A stretch of 64,000 nt of DNA from NCBI GenBank assembly GCA_965153455.1, contig OZ234493.1, positions 868,001-932,000 on the forward strand, given 5' to 3'. Shown piece by piece: positions 47,163 to 60,589 of the stretch; positions within the stretch are counted from its first letter, which is position 1, and each line of letters begins with the position of its first letter. Below the pieces are notes generated by a model. That model made no database searches. It was not told where the DNA came from and worked only from the letters and a program-made list of their open reading frames with translations. The stretch comes from Sphagnum compactum (taxonomy: Eukaryota > Bryophyta > Sphagnopsida > Sphagnales). The position numbers were made by a program, and so were the translations under genes.

Positions 47163-48699
47163 ATAGATGGTATTTTGATATACTAATTGTTTACAAAATA
47201 ATTTTTTGGACTTGGACCTTCAGTTTTGGTATCTAAGCATAAACTAAAGCATGTTTAAAAAATAGTTAGATGCAATGATCAAGCATTCAAGAAATCAGTA
47301 GGTGAAATCCCCCTAAGGGTGTGGCAATTTGCAAAATAAGGCTTGGATAATGACAAAAAAATAATGTGCATAGCCTAGATTTGTGGGAATGTCCCCAAAG
47401 CCCAAGGTGAGGCCATGCCCCAAATAAAAGGTCTTGGATGAAACAATAGCATGCTAGTGTGGCCTCACATTTTGGGAATGTCCCCCACTTGTGGGTTTAG
47501 GCCCTTTCCAAAATAAGGCACCTAGGATGAGGCATAATCAAATGCGGCCATGTGTTTTGCAAGGAATGTCCCTTTCATCATAAGGCATGGAGCCCAAGTT
47601 CAGAACCTAAACATACATAGATCACAAGGCATATGAAAGGTATAGTTCTTACACCTACTCCTTAATTTAGGGGGAAGAATCTTGCAATTATAAAAAGTCA
47701 TATTATCTCCTCTCCTTTTCAAGGAGTAACAGCTGTAATATCCTTCCTATTTTATAGGATGGGTGCACCCATGGATATTTAATGTTTGAATTTATTTTGT
47801 AGCTTATAATATAAGAAACCAAACTTGAATATGTTAACATGTTTTAATATGATTTGAAATTGTGACAATTTTTCAAGACAAAACACAAAATTTGGCAAAA
47901 TTTATACATTTCAAAAATTTGTATTTATTCAAAATTGATTATAAAAACATAACATATTGGGGCAACTAAAGATGCAATAAACAAAAAGTTTCAAAATGTT
48001 ACATTTGAAAATCCCCTTTATGAAAACATTTTTTTTTGTAAAAGGACCCTAAGAAAGACAATAGTCCTAAATGCAAAGGAAACACATTGGTTTGTTAAAT
48101 GTCATTTGGACCCATCAACATACCCAATATGGTATAATGTCATGTATGTTGATGACATATTTTCAAATCCAAGCATGTAATTAACATATTTTACTATAAC
48201 AAAATGATTTAATTTTTGAATTTTAGGAATCCCATAGGTTACGTACCTAGATTATATGTGACGTATTTAGTATTGGAGCAACTTGTTATACCACCAATAT
48301 AGACACCACACATTGTTGGTAATCAATTCACTATAATGGTTCAACTAGTTGTTATCAAGGATAGAGGACCTATTCAACAACGAGTTATTACTTCAATGAC
48401 AACCATTATAGCAATCAATATTGAGATACATTGAATAGGTGATGGTTTCCCAGTTCATGTAGCAAGAAAAGTTCTACTCATCATCCACCAAATGGAGGAC
48501 AACTTGGAGATTCACTTGGAGGAAATTCACATAAAGGAAATCACTTGGAGGACCACCATTCAATCCACCTATTTGGATCACTTAAATGGTTGGCACCTAA
48601 TCCATGTATGTTCATGCCACCATGGTATCCATGAGTTGTTGCATAACTTGTATTAGAACCATCAACCAAGTTACCATATAAGAAGTTGCAATACCCAAT
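47163..48699. other. Spacer, probably decayed retroelement sequence
   Basis: Contains duplicated phrases such as GGAATGTCCCC and CAAAATAAGGC near 47380-47520. It may include a decayed LTR or leader of the gag fragment that follows (a possible start TGTAATATCC near 47731), but no matching second LTR was found. Confidence 0.35.
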
Positions 48700-49170
48700 T
48701 TACATGAAAGACATTGACCTTGATGCTCACATTAAAATATTTTAAAAAGACCATTAAAGCTAAGGGTGAAATTGTGGAAGTTAACATTATCAACCTATTT
48801 GGGTTCATTCTCAAATATAATATCTCTAAATGGGGTGAAAATTTTGTTCAAGATCATCCAAATTTCACATTTGAAAAAGTAGAGCAAACATTTTGTAAAT
48901 GGTTCACAACTTTGAAGAATGATGAAGAGGTCTACATGCAATTACAAAACATTCAACAATAAACTATTGAACGTGTTGAGGTTTATTATGAACACTTGAT
49001 CAAATTAGTATATTTTTTATAGGTTAGAGCAACATATGTTTTCTTCACCACTATTTTCAACACATGTTTGTTACCTTATTTACAATTGGCAATAATGGGT
49101 GTGAAACAAAATACCTTGATTTTAAACATAATGAAGTTGTTGTAGTCTGTGAAAAACGTCAACCTATTAA
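48700..49170 (+). pseudogene. Ty3/gypsy gag fragment, degenerate
   Basis: The plus-strand frame 48714-48962 and its continuation read FKKTIKAKGEIVEVNIINLF, KWGENFVQDHPNFTFEKVEQ, FCKWFTTLKNDEEVYMQL, NIQQ, a stop, TIERVEVYYEHLIKLV, another stop, and FFTTIFNTCLLPYL. This follows the retrotransposon gag (capsid) domain: F...W-x-x-F-x-x-x-F-x-x-F-R, then Q-x-x-E-x-V-x-x-Y, then F-x-x-G-L. At least two stops and one frameshift are present. No protease or RT follows, so it is a remnant unrelated to the full element at 55 kb. Confidence 0.6.
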
Positions 49171-52100
49171 TATAAGCTACAATGTTATACTAACCATATT
49201 AAAGCAATAGAAAATTTGGTAATACATGTTGTTACAACTAAATCTAGACTTCTATTTACAATGTAGTTATTGCATGAGTCTATGAACATGAGTCGCGAGC
49301 TTGCGAGCATGAGCTACAAGCTTGTGAGCTTGACTTCATGAGTATGAAGGAATATTTTTAAAAATATTCTTGCCATATGGATAAAATATGCTTGCTAACC
49401 AATAAGATTCCTATTGCCACATGATAGGAATATTTTTCCATGTGTCAAGAATCTTCTTATGATGTGGTAGTGATAATTTGCCATGTCACCTATTTGGTTG
49501 TTAGTGGGCATATTGTGCTCTCGTTTCATCTTATTGTGTCCAATGATTATGGCTAAGGACCTTGCTTGGTTATTATTAACACAAAAATAAAATACAAAAA
49601 GTTTGACATTACTTTAAAAGATTTAAAGGCAAGATGATATATGAAATATTGAACATGTTTTCAAAATTAAAAAAGGTGATTTTGAAATCCCAAATCATGC
49701 CAACAAGACCACTAGAATGAAAATGAAGATCATTCATGTTGTTTCATATAATACATTTGAACACACATCTTTTTATAAACACTCAAATGTCATTTTTAAG
49801 CATGAATACTTCCTTAGGAGCTAAATTTCAATCCAACAAATGACAAACTGAATCATAACTCCAAGTGGGGAAACGAATAAAATTTTAAAACTTCCCACAA
49901 AACATCATGTGTTGTAATGCATAATACAAGTATTTGCAAGGCATCCACTTCCCTCATTGACCCAACAAATTAACAACAATGCCCAAAAAATCCAAGCAAA
50001 TACAATTTGGGAAATACCCAATTGTAACTTCATTTTACCTTCTATTCGTAAGAACATCGATCAAAATGTTGTACACTCGTCCATACCTAGGCGCATGAAA
50101 CTCCAATGGTGGGTTTACAATTGTCTCCAAAAGATGACCAACTTCCCGTTGATTGCAATGCTGTCTAAACATCTTAAATGGGATCGTCTGTTGAATAGTC
50201 TTACCATTGTGTGTTGTATGCCATGACATTACATCTAACGGTCGATGTATTGGAATAAATATTTTTGCACCAAATAGGTTACAAGGCTAGATGTAATGTC
50301 ATACATTGAGAACAAAACCTACTTCCTCAAAAGATATGACCTCATCTTCTGTTAGGTTGGTACCCATTTGCATAGGCCAAATTTTAGGTACAACTAATCT
50401 ATCCATCGCATATCTATGCTTGGTGCCCCCATGCAATGATTCAAATCATTGGCACAAAACTAGAACTTGTGTAGTTTGAAGGGTGCACTTGAGAACCGAT
50501 ACCACATACCAAAATAAGTTGGAACAAGAACTTCAATTATAGTTGTCTTGGAAATTATCTTCAAAGTGCAACATTGCTTAGTGGATTTTGCTAATGTGGA
50601 ATATTGAACATGCGAAGTCGACAAACATCATTCTATATGCCATACTCCATCCCCACATGGAGTTTCCATGACCTCAACATCGCCAACAATGAAAACCATG
50701 TGATCATGCTAATCAATGTTACTGGATGGTTGTTCATGTGATTTTTTAGTCTATGGGTTATTTGAGGATGAGAAAAACTCACCCAAGATCATGCCTATGC
50801 AAATCACTTTCTAATCTTGGAAGCAAGCTTGCCTTGCATTTGAAATTTATGGACCATGTGCGTGTTTTTTTTGTAGGAGGTTGAAATCGAGGTGCACACA
50901 ACTATCCTCACCCTTTTTCCACGAACAATAGTAAAAGAAGTAATGGTAGAATACCAACCCCACACTCTTGTACTTTTTCAACACTACTTTCTAGTAGTTC
51001 TAGAAATGGAATTAGTTATTCCAACTGACTCCCCCCTATTTTAAAACTAGAACCAAAAGGCGGGTCAAATTGAATGGATATCAAATTCAATTTCCTATAC
51101 ATTCACACAACCAACGTACATAGCTGGTGGGGGAAGGTTTTCTAGCCATCACAAGATGGAGGATGGTAGGTAGTAGATAGCAAAAGGAACATTCACCTAT
51201 GCCCTTTTAACATTTAATGCACACTTAGTTATTGGTGGAAAATGATTTTTTGAAATTTCAAGACTACCTAGGCAAAATTACTAGGACATAGTATAGGGTA
51301 GAATAGGGATAATGTTAAGGGTAAAAATTCCACATATATTAATTAATCCTATGAGCATCTTAGTAACTACATCACAAACTTGAAATTATTTTATCCTACT
51401 TATACATGCATCATATGTGTTTTAGATGCATGACATCTATGTGCAAAAAATATGAATCGGTGTAATAATAGATTCTATGTGATTTTTGAATGAACCAATG
51501 AAGTTAGTAAGCTTGCAATGTAAATAGTTATTAGTGGTAGATTATTTATTGTCCTCTAGTTATCTTGAGGATAAAACCTTAGATTAGTTGGTTGATAGGA
51601 ATGGTGATTAATATTTGTTTACTAATCACTTGGAGGGATTTGTGAATGGATCAAAATAAAAGGGACTTATTTTGCTGGGAGTAATGTGTGCCTTGTGTGG
51701 TCTCATGAAATGGGGATTTGGAGATGGATTGTATGAAAAACTTTGGAGGAATACAAGAGAGGAATGTGATATGAAAGAAAATAATACAAATGTTGTGTAG
51801 AGGTTGTAGAACTTGTGTGTATCATGCAATATCCTAGTGTTTGTTTTTCTATTTTCACCTTACTTGTTAAAACGATGATAATCTCTTATAATTTGATGTA
51901 TGATATTGTAATTATGATATTAATTTATTATCTTGCTTGTGTTACACCTCAAACTGGCTCTTTAGAATATGGAAACTTGCTAGAAAATAACTATTGCAAA
52001 GCATTGAAGAAGTCTACATGTTGTTTCGTGGAAGGTAGTAGCTCACTACAAGCAGGGCAGCTAGGTGAAAGGCATTGGTTTGCTGGTTTATTGGACTAGA

Positions 52101-55100
52101 AGCTTGCAAATGTACCCAAGAAGTGGGGCTAGAAAGAAGGTACTCTCTGGCCCTTTTTCAAGGACAACTGAAAATTCCATTTTTTCTCTATTTTTGCTTT
52201 ATTTTCCTGATTATATGTTGGAAGGCAGAGCTGCCTGCCCATGACAATCATTGAAAACTGCCCTTCCCCTTGGAATTTTTGAGATTTTCACCCAATATCC
52301 CTTCTCCAAGTTCTACTTTTTGAGCCACGGGTCCATGGTCTTATAGGGCAAAACAATTCAAAAGAAGACACGAAATAGGTATGTATGTGAGATTAGGTGG
52401 GGGTGAAAGGAAAGAATTCAAAAGTGAAATCATCAGTGCACCATCCATCCGGATTGGTGGACTGATGGGCGCCAGTTCACTTCTGGCCCTCACATAAAAT
52501 CTTCTGACATTGTTAGCAAAGAGTTTGTTTTTTTCGCAAGTGCGCTTCCCATTCAAGGCTTGGACAAAATGTTGGATTTGACAAAATGTTGCCTTTCACA
52601 TGTGAAGAAGGGTCCCACAATCGTTTGCCCTTCTTTGGAAGGACTAGACGCCATTGAAGGGCATTGAAGGCATCAAATTTAAGGCTTGGGAGGACTCCCA
52701 GTCTCGCACTACACCAATCAGTGTTTTCTATAAGGATTCTGACAAGTAGCTTTAATGGCCACTGTGTGCCACATCTAATAACATACCAGGACACCTGTAC
52801 CTTTGTCTACTCGAAAACAATGCTGGATATAATAACAGTTTTGAAGTTGAGACGAGCTATCTAGCCCACCACCAGGGTCAACCAGCACCTACAGTGCTAC
52901 CTTCACCTTTGTGTGTGAGGCCTCATAGTGTATATAGGGTAAGGTCCTAAGAAGAGGGCATCACTGGAGTAAGGTCCTGCACAATTTTGTTTTGGAGCTA
53001 AACTCTGCTCTCTCCTTGAGGAGGCCCTTGCTCCAGTATTTCCCTCATCCTAGGGCCCTGCCCATTCTACAAAAGACGCGGATGAGCAGGAACAAACAAG
53101 ACACAAGTAGAATCAGTGGCTGAGACAAGCTTGTATGCAGTTTCAAACAGTGGGAGTTTCAAAACCTGGTTTCGGTCCCTTTGGGAGGACCATGATTGTG
53201 TCTATGGAATCTTCATTTATAATGCCTAGAGACAGCGTTTTACTGTGGTACCAGTGTAAGTGCTGGACCCTGGTTCACCCAAGGCATCTCTTACTTATCC
53301 AGCACTTTCAAAACCTTTGAAGTGAAGTATTTAATGCTCACCAGTCCCATTTCATGAGAGAAGTCTACTGATATTTTGCCACTAATAAATAGTCGGTGCT
53401 GGTTCAAGACCTTGATCTGAGAGTCGTAGGGGCATGGTCCAGACTCCAGAGTGAGATTATGAATGTGACCAGGAAATCATTGTCTGTAATGGCCCCACTG
53501 GCCGTGATTTAGCCAAACGATGTGCCTTAGAAATGCACGGGAAATAAGCAGCTCATCGCTTAATGACTCTGCCCTTTAAGGCAGGTCCAAACTTCAAAAT
53601 AAAACCTTCACTTACTCAATGTAGAACTTCTGATCTACATACATAAAACTTCTATGGAAGCGGCCCATCCATCATATGCTAACATATACTCTAAGTGTCA
53701 CTCCTACATCGGGTCAAGTTCCAGCAAAATTTCCATGCCCAAATCTTACACCAATGCCTAGTCTCTTCCCTGTCTCTTCCCTATGGACAGAGCTGATAAA
53801 CACGCAAGTTTTTCTACTGGCTAAAGAAATTTGATATGGCCAGAAATGAGGCCAGGGTAAACCAGCGCCTTCACCTTATGAGTGAGGCTTTGTAGTGGCT
53901 TCTCCATGGAGAAAAGCAGTCATGGACCAGACACAACCACAAAATTGGGAAACGGGGCTTCAAGGGGTAGTGGCGAAAGTCTTCGAAAGCCCTGTACTAG
54001 GAAACAGAAGGAAACACCTATACTTACTTACTTACTTACAATTTAGCGTCATTAAGTGGGCCAAAAGCGCCCGGGCCAGAGAAACCCAATGGACGTTAAG
54101 TCTGACGAAGCAATTCAGATCTAACCGTCTGACAGTGCACTAAGAATCTAGCAAGGATGCCTTTCTGCTGACAGCTCAGCAATTCAGCCAAAGGTGTGAT
54201 GGCAGTTAGGGGCAATGAACCTCTAAACCTCTCTCGAACACTTTGATAGGCAGGGCAAACCAACGAGGCATTTGCAGTATAGTGAGACAGGCTTACCATT
54301 AAGGTCATCAACTGGTACAGAAGGGTCAACCTTGGTATGAAGTACAGGTATGAGTTTGGGTATGAAAAACTTTAATACCTAGGTGATACTTATACTAGGG
54401 TTAGTATGTCTTCAGAGTTTAGGGTTCTGATACTAGACTGGCCTAGGTATGAAAGTGTGAACTATTGCACACATGTTTGTTACAATCAACATCCAACTAT
54501 AAAATTGAATCGTTATTTTCCAAGTTTCCTCTACTACTATGCAAGCTAAAATACCATTTGACTTGACATAGGAAATTCTTTGTGATGTCATGGATATTTG
54601 AACACCAATTGTGAAGCAATATGTTTTGAACTAGATTGGAGGGTATTGCCGAGTCTTGTATGATGCACACTACATGCCACCATTGGCATCAATATGTATC
54701 CCAAAGTTTTTTATGCACATATAGACAAAAATATCTTGTTGTTTTTTAATACATGATAAAAAGGCAATGATTCCTTTATTTGTCAAAGTTAATCAATTTT
54801 TGAACCATGTTGTTGCCAACAATGCACTACCAAGTTACATATTTTTTTACAATTTCCTTTTTTGATGATCCAACATTTGCTTTAACAGTTAGTGAATCTT
54901 TAATTGTGTCTAAGCTTGAAATGTTATGTGGGTTGTTGTTTTTGGAGTGGAGGTTATCAAACCCCTAACTTGGTGGAAGGACCATACAATGAAGTTCCAA
55001 ATGTGTGTTTCTAGGATTGGTTGATTTAGGACATATTATGGGGATCCCAAATTGAGATCAAATGATTTTTATTTGTTTTAAGCCTAGCCACAGGGTTGTG

Positions 55101-55238
55101 AGATGTGCTTCAAAATTACTAACATTGATGCGCTAGTCATGATTAATAAAAACTAAACAAATGATCCAAGAGAGGTTTGTTCTTTTGTAACTTCTAATCT
55201 GCAAAAATAAAGTATTAGATGAACACGAAGAGGACTTA
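49171..55238. other. AT-rich stretch with no confident gene
   Basis: No recognised domain over about 6 kb. Two places carry similar phrases, ACCAGGGTCAACCAGCACC (near 52870) and GCCAGGGTAAACCAGCGCC (near 53850), each followed by CCTTCACCTT and a GTGAGGC phrase about 980 bp apart, perhaps an old duplication. A CTTA tetranucleotide run lies near 54022-54038. Confidence 0.45.
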
Positions 55239-55243
55239 GGAGA
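55239..55243 (+). repeat. Target-site duplication, left copy (GGAGA)
   Basis: GGAGA directly precedes the 5' LTR and is repeated exactly at 62190-62194 after the 3' LTR, marking the insertion site. Confidence 0.9.
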
Positions 55244-56064
55244 TGTCGCAACCCCACTTTGCCCAAGTGTGGGGGTGAAGCCCAACACTTGGAAAAGTTG
55301 GAGGTTTGGAGTCCTCCGGGACTCCCGAATGTTCAGAACTCGACAGCAAGGGGCAAAACACCTCGCATTGGGGTGTTCTTGGTGTCATTGAAAAGGTCTT
55401 GAAACTTAGATATCGAAAATGGCCTCGCATTGGCCATTTGGACATCTGCAGCCCAAGTTATGGGCAAAAGAAGGGCCGGGAGTCAAACTAGCAATTTGAC
55501 TCCCGACCACTAAAAGTCGGGAATCGACCTCTTTTCGATGTCCGATTCAGGAGTGCAACATGGCGTTGGAAAGATCTCGACGAGGGCTACAACTTTGGTT
55601 CAGACCTCGTTGTGATCGGACTCTGCAGTCGAGAGTTATGGCCGTTCAAAGTTCTGAGAGTCCCGCCGAGACAATTTCGGGACTCCATTTCGGGAGTCCG
55701 GGGAATTTGTGCCATTTGGATGTAGCCTCCATGGCGAGCTGCAGAGAATACTATAGGGAGTAAGGTGGTGGCTTACTCCCGAGTCCGGGCCGTGGTGAGT
55801 CTTGTGTGTCCAAGTGCCCGTGCCTTGTCCCAACATCCAAGGGTGTCCCGAATGCTAAACTAACCTCCTATGGTTAGTTTTTGGATGCAGATTCAAGCTT
55901 GATCATTTAGTCCCTCTTCTTAGTCTAATCCCGGGGCTTCCAACTCGACCCTCTACCCCTTTCTAGAGTTGGAAGTCGGGAGCGTGCCTTGTGGTCCCAA
56001 CTTTCCGCAACTTCACATTGGTGAACCCTCAAGTGGGTTCACCCCGGGACCAAGGAGCGCGTCA
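55244..56064 (+). repeat. 5' LTR, 821 bp
   Basis: Starts TGTCGCAACC and ends GGAGCGCGTCA. Same length as the 3' LTR at 61369-62189. It contains repeated GGGAGTC / GACTCCC motifs in both orientations that could form hairpins, and an ACTATAGGG stretch near 55750 that might act as a core promoter. Confidence 0.95.
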
Positions 56065-56066
56065 CG

Positions 56067-56078
56067 TGGTATCAGAGC
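56067..56078 (+). promoter_or_regulatory. Primer-binding site for initiator methionine tRNA
   Basis: TGGTATCAGAGC, complementary to the 3' end of plant initiator tRNA-Met, lies two bases after the 5' LTR, the standard priming site for minus-strand synthesis. Confidence 0.9.
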
Positions 56079-56107
56079 TCAAGGTGAAGCTCAATGACAT
56101 TTTTGGG

Positions 56108-59100
56108 ATGGCACCCAAGAAGAACCGGAAGCTAGCCCCAGAGCCTAGGTCCGAGGAGCCCGTCGATGACCTAGTAGCCCCGCCCGAATCAATTGGGGAG
56201 GAACCAAACTTCCGGGAGGACCAAGATGAGCCCGAGGTTGAACCCGAAAGTGAAGAGGAACAACGGAGCTCGGTCCTATTCACCCCGGAGCAACTTGAAG
56301 TCCTCCTCAAGATGAATAGGCCCGACTTTGGTGAGTTGGTGGCGGCCCTCAAAACGGGGACCTCCAAAGGTGAAAGGTTTCAACCAGCGAAGCCCGGGAA
56401 TTTCGATGGTGCCCGAGACCGTAAGGTGGTGGATGCTTGGCTTGCGGAAATGGACGATTATATCCATGCCGCCAAGGTTGGACGGAATTCTGCCGTGGAG
56501 CTTGCCCAATCCTACTTGAAAGGCTACGCCGCCACATGGTGGCGGACGGTAAGACAAGAGGAGGGCAAGAACCATGGCTACACGTGGGAGTTCTTTAAGG
56601 AGCGCCTTGAGTCGGAGTTTGTTCCGAGGAACTCCGACTACATCTCGAGGTGCAAGCTCCGAGATCTTGTGAATGCCACAAATGAGAATTTGAGGCAATA
56701 TGTGAGGGCTTATTCCGAGCTCATGTTGGAGATCCGGCACATGCACGAGTTGGATCGTGTGTGCCAATTTGTGATGGGGCTTCCAACTTGGGCCAAGCGG
56801 AAGCTTAAGGAGAGTTGGCCCGCCTCATTATCCGAGGCTATCACGAAAGTGGAGAACTTCTCGGATGTGGGACGGAGCGACAAATCCGGGTTCAAGAAGG
56901 ACAACAAGTTTCTTCACAAAAAGCCAAAGCATGAGGGGGAATGGAACCGAGGGCAAGGTAGCCCAACCAAGGATAAGCCAAAACAATTCCAAGGCTCGGG
57001 GTTCAAGCCAAAAGGTAGCTTCGTGAAAAAAGGGGCTCCTTTCAAAGGGAGCCAAACCAAGGGAGACTTTGGAGCAAAGCCCAAGGGTGCATGTTTCAAT
57101 TGCAACGAGGTGGGGCATTACTCCAAAGATTGTCCCAAATCCAAAACGGGGGTTGGGAGCTCTAAGGTACTTGCTCTCAATGCCACTTTAGCCCAACCGG
57201 AATGCAATCAACTTATATTCTTGAAAGGGAAGATTGCTAAACGGGAAATCTTATGTCTTTTGGACACAGGGGCCTCCCACAACTTCATAACTCGGGAGAG
57301 CGCCGAAAGGATGGAGCCCCACTTGGAGGAGCTCAAGGCACCCATTGAGGTGCATTTCGCGGATGGGGTTCCCCATCCAACTACACTACAAGCAAAGGGA
57401 GTGCCTCTCCAATTGGGAAATTGGAGAGGAAAGGTGGACTTGTTGGTTTCCACCTTGGGTGGAATGGATTGCGTTCTCGGAATGGAGTTCATCACCCAAA
57501 ACAATGTGCTCATAGAAGAGCACAATAGGTTGGTTAGAATCCCATCTAAAAGTGGGATTGTGCGAGTTAAGGCACATGAGTTGCCTTGTATGGGTGGTTC
57601 AACCATCCACTTCATGTTAGGAAAAGCTTGGGAAAGAGAATGCGTAGGGGGTTTCGGCATGATGTGTGTCATGCGGGTGTTGGACGAATATGAGCCCAAG
57701 GAAGCCACCAAGTTGGTGACTTCCGCCAAGTGCATAAAGCAAGTCTTACAAGAGTTCCCGGATGTGATGCCCGAAGAGTTGCCCGAAGACTTGCCCCCGA
57801 GAAGACGAGTTGATCATGCGATTGAAGTGATACCGGGAGTGGAACCGCCCGCCAAGGCCCCATATAGAATGAGCCACGAGGAGTTGAAAGAACTCAAGGT
57901 TCAACTTGAGGACCTCCTTGCGAAAGGTTACATCAAACCAAGCAAGTCACCATATGGGGCACCCGTCCTTTTTGTTCACAAGAAGGATGGGACTTTGAGG
58001 ATGTGTGTGGATTATAGAGCACTCAATAAGGCAACGGTGAAAAACCGTTATCCTTTACCTCGCATCGATGATCTATTTGATCGTCTTTCGGGAGCCAAAG
58101 TTTTTAGTAGAATTGATCTACGTTTGGGGTATTACCAAATAAGGATCGCGGAAGGGGACGAAGAAAAGACCGCTTGTCGCACAAGGTATGGGTCATATGA
58201 GTTCTTGGTGATGCCCTTTGGGCTCACCAATGCACCCGCAACATTTTGCACCCTCATGAATGACATTTTCCGCGAATGGCTTGATGATTTTGTGGTCGTC
58301 TACATAGACGACATTTTGATTTATAGTAGCTCCATGGAGGAGCATGCGGAGCACCTTCGCAAGGTGTTCCAAAGGCTAAGGGAAAACAAGTTGTATGCCA
58401 AGCTCGAGAAGTGCGAATTTGGGGTGACGGAAGTGGATTTCCTTGGGCATAGGATAACTCAAGAAGGGTTGATGATGGATAATCACAAGGTCAAGGCGAT
58501 TTTGGATTGGGAGCCGCCTAACTCGGTTCCCGCCTTGAGATCCTTTTTAGGATTGGCTTCCTATTATCGCAAGTTCATAAAAAACTTTGCGAGAATAGCG
58601 GCTCCTTTGACAAACCTCTTGAAAAAGTCCGCCGTCACTTATGAGTGGGATGAAGCATGCGACGAAGCCTTTGGAACGTTGAAGGGCATTTTGGTGAAGG
58701 CGCCGGTGTTGAAGTTGCCCGACTTTGACAAGGAGTTTGAAATCCATTCCGACGCCTCCGACTTTGCAATTGGGGGTGTCATAGTGCAAGATGGAAGACC
58801 GGTGGCTTTTGAAAGCAAGAAGTTGAGTGAGACGGAGCGAAGGTGGCCAACTCACGAGAAGGAAATGTGGGCGGTCATACATTGTCTCAAGACTTGGGGC
58901 CATTACATAGGCTCCAAAGACGTGGTGGTGTGGACCGACAATGTAACCTTGAAGTACTTCGCAACTCAACCCAAGTTGTCATCAAAACAACAAAGGTGGC
59001 AAGACACATTGGCCTTGTTCAATGTGGACATCCGGCACAAGCCGGGAAAGGAGAACATAGTCCCCGATGCTTTGAGCCGTAAACACCAACTTACAGTGGT

Positions 59101-59125
59101 GTATGTTGGAGAGTCGGAACTTTAA
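56108..59125 (+). pseudogene. Retrotransposon gag-pol, first part: gag, protease, RT, RNase H; ends at a premature stop
   Basis: I take ATG 56108 ([11 protein letters not shown]), just after the PBS; the frame is open farther upstream only because it reads through the LTR. The 1005-codon product has an acidic gag N-terminus, a capsid-like domain ([35 protein letters not shown]), a basic linker and a CCHC knuckle ([14 protein letters not shown], residues ~329-342). The protease has its active site at [10 protein letters not shown] (D at ~386). RT has [12 protein letters not shown] and the catalytic VYIDDIL (~732-735). RNase H begins [12 protein letters not shown] (~880) and shows WTDN. Gag and pol share one frame with no frameshift. 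A TAA at 59123-59125 cuts the polyprotein right after RNase H; the same frame then goes on into integrase. Codon use is GC-richer than the surroundings. Confidence 0.9.
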
Positions 59126-60589
59126 AAGGAAGTTAGATTAGCAAACCGCCGGGATGCTTTTGCCAAGGAGGCAAGGCGAAGCATCCAAAATGGAGCTAAG
59201 TCCCATTTCCATTTGAAAAATGGATTGTTGTGGTACAAGCAAAACCGACTCTATGTGCCGGAAGGAAAAATTAGGGACACACTTTTGAAGGAATGTCATG
59301 ATGGGCCACTTGCGGGCCATGGTGGTGCAAAGCGCACCACAACATTCCTAAAGAAGTCCTACTATTGGCCCAACTTGAAGGATGATGCGGAGGAGTACGT
59401 GAAGACTTGTTTAACTTGTCAACAAAACCGGACCCTCAAGAAGAAGCAAGCGGGTTTGTTGCAACCTTTGCCAATTTCCGAAGGGCCGTGGGAAAGTGTG
59501 TCAATGGACTTTATGGTAAGTTTGCCCCCTTCAAAGGGGTTCGATGCCATCATGGTTGTGGTGGATCGATTTAGCAAAATGGCACATTTCATTCCCACAA
59601 AGGATGAAGCCACGGCTCAAGAGACGGGGAGGTTGTTCTTCTCCCACATTTTCAAGCATCATGGCCTCCCGAAGGACATAGTGTCGGATCGGGACCCAAA
59701 GTTCATGAGTAAGTTTTGGAAGGCATTATGGAAGCGAATGGGGTCGGAACTCAAGATGAGCACTTCATTCCGCCCCCAAACCGATGGACAAACCGAGAGG
59801 GTGAACTTGGTGATCCAACAATTCCTAAGGAATTATGTGGCGGCGGATCAACAAGATTGGGTGGATCATTTGGAGTTAGCCGAGTTTTGTTACAACAACT
59901 CGGTACACTCCGCAACGGGATCCACCCCATTCCAAATGGTGACGGGCAAGTCACCAATTGTGCCCATGACTTGGGCCGCACAAGGACAACCTTCGATTGA
60001 TGTAAGTGAGGAAGTGCCAATGGTCACACAACTTGATGAAGAAAGAAAGCGCTTGTGGGAGTTGGCAAAAGCCAACTTGGAAAAGGCGCACAAAAGGTAC
60101 AAGGATTTTGCGGACAAGTCCCGACGAGTGGTGAAGTTTCAAGAAGGAGACGAGGTGTGGTTGAACATCAAGAATTTCCGGTTGCCCGAAGGGTTAAGTC
60201 ATAAATTTATGGGCCCATATGCGGGTCCATTCAAAGTGTAGGAAAAGAAACTTTCCGACACTTATAAGTTAGAATTACCGGAAAATCTTAGAGTTCATCC
60301 CACATTTCATGTTTCCCTTTTGAAGCCGGTCTCCCGCGACACCTCAAGGCCTAATAGAGAGCATCATTCAAGGCCTCCACCGGATTTGGTTCATAATGAA
60401 CCAGAGTTTGAGGTAGAGGCCGTGCTCAAATCGAGGCAACTTAGAGGGCGAGAGCGGGAATACTTAATTAAGTGGAAAGGTTACCATGCAATAGAGGCTT
60501 CTTGGGTGAATGAATCCGACATGGAACATGCCCAAGAAGCCATAGAAGAATTCCACACTAGACCGGCAAAGAAGAGACGTAGAGCGTGA
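59126..60589 (+). pseudogene. Retrotransposon pol, second part: integrase and chromodomain, with a second in-frame stop
   Basis: The frame continues after the TAA with KEVRLANRRDAFAKEARRS. The integrase zinc domain follows (ECHDGPLAGHGG then KTCLTCQQNR, an HHCC set), then the catalytic core: first D in SMDFMVSLPP (59507), second D in IVSDRDPKF (59687), E in QTDGQTERVN (59795), a D-x59-D-x35-E spacing. A TAG at 60239-60241 interrupts the GPY/F region (FMGPYAGPFKV). The frame resumes with a HPTFHVSLLKP block and ends in a chromodomain (about 60408-60560; EYLIKWKGYHAIEASWV) before TGA at 60587-60589. The chromodomain in this group directs integration to heterochromatin marks; that is family knowledge. 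Confidence 0.9.

Noticed and set aside
56276-58969. Several minus-strand frames of 100-175 codons opposite gag-pol
   Set aside because: They are shadows of the retrotransposon coding strand, with no domain of their own.
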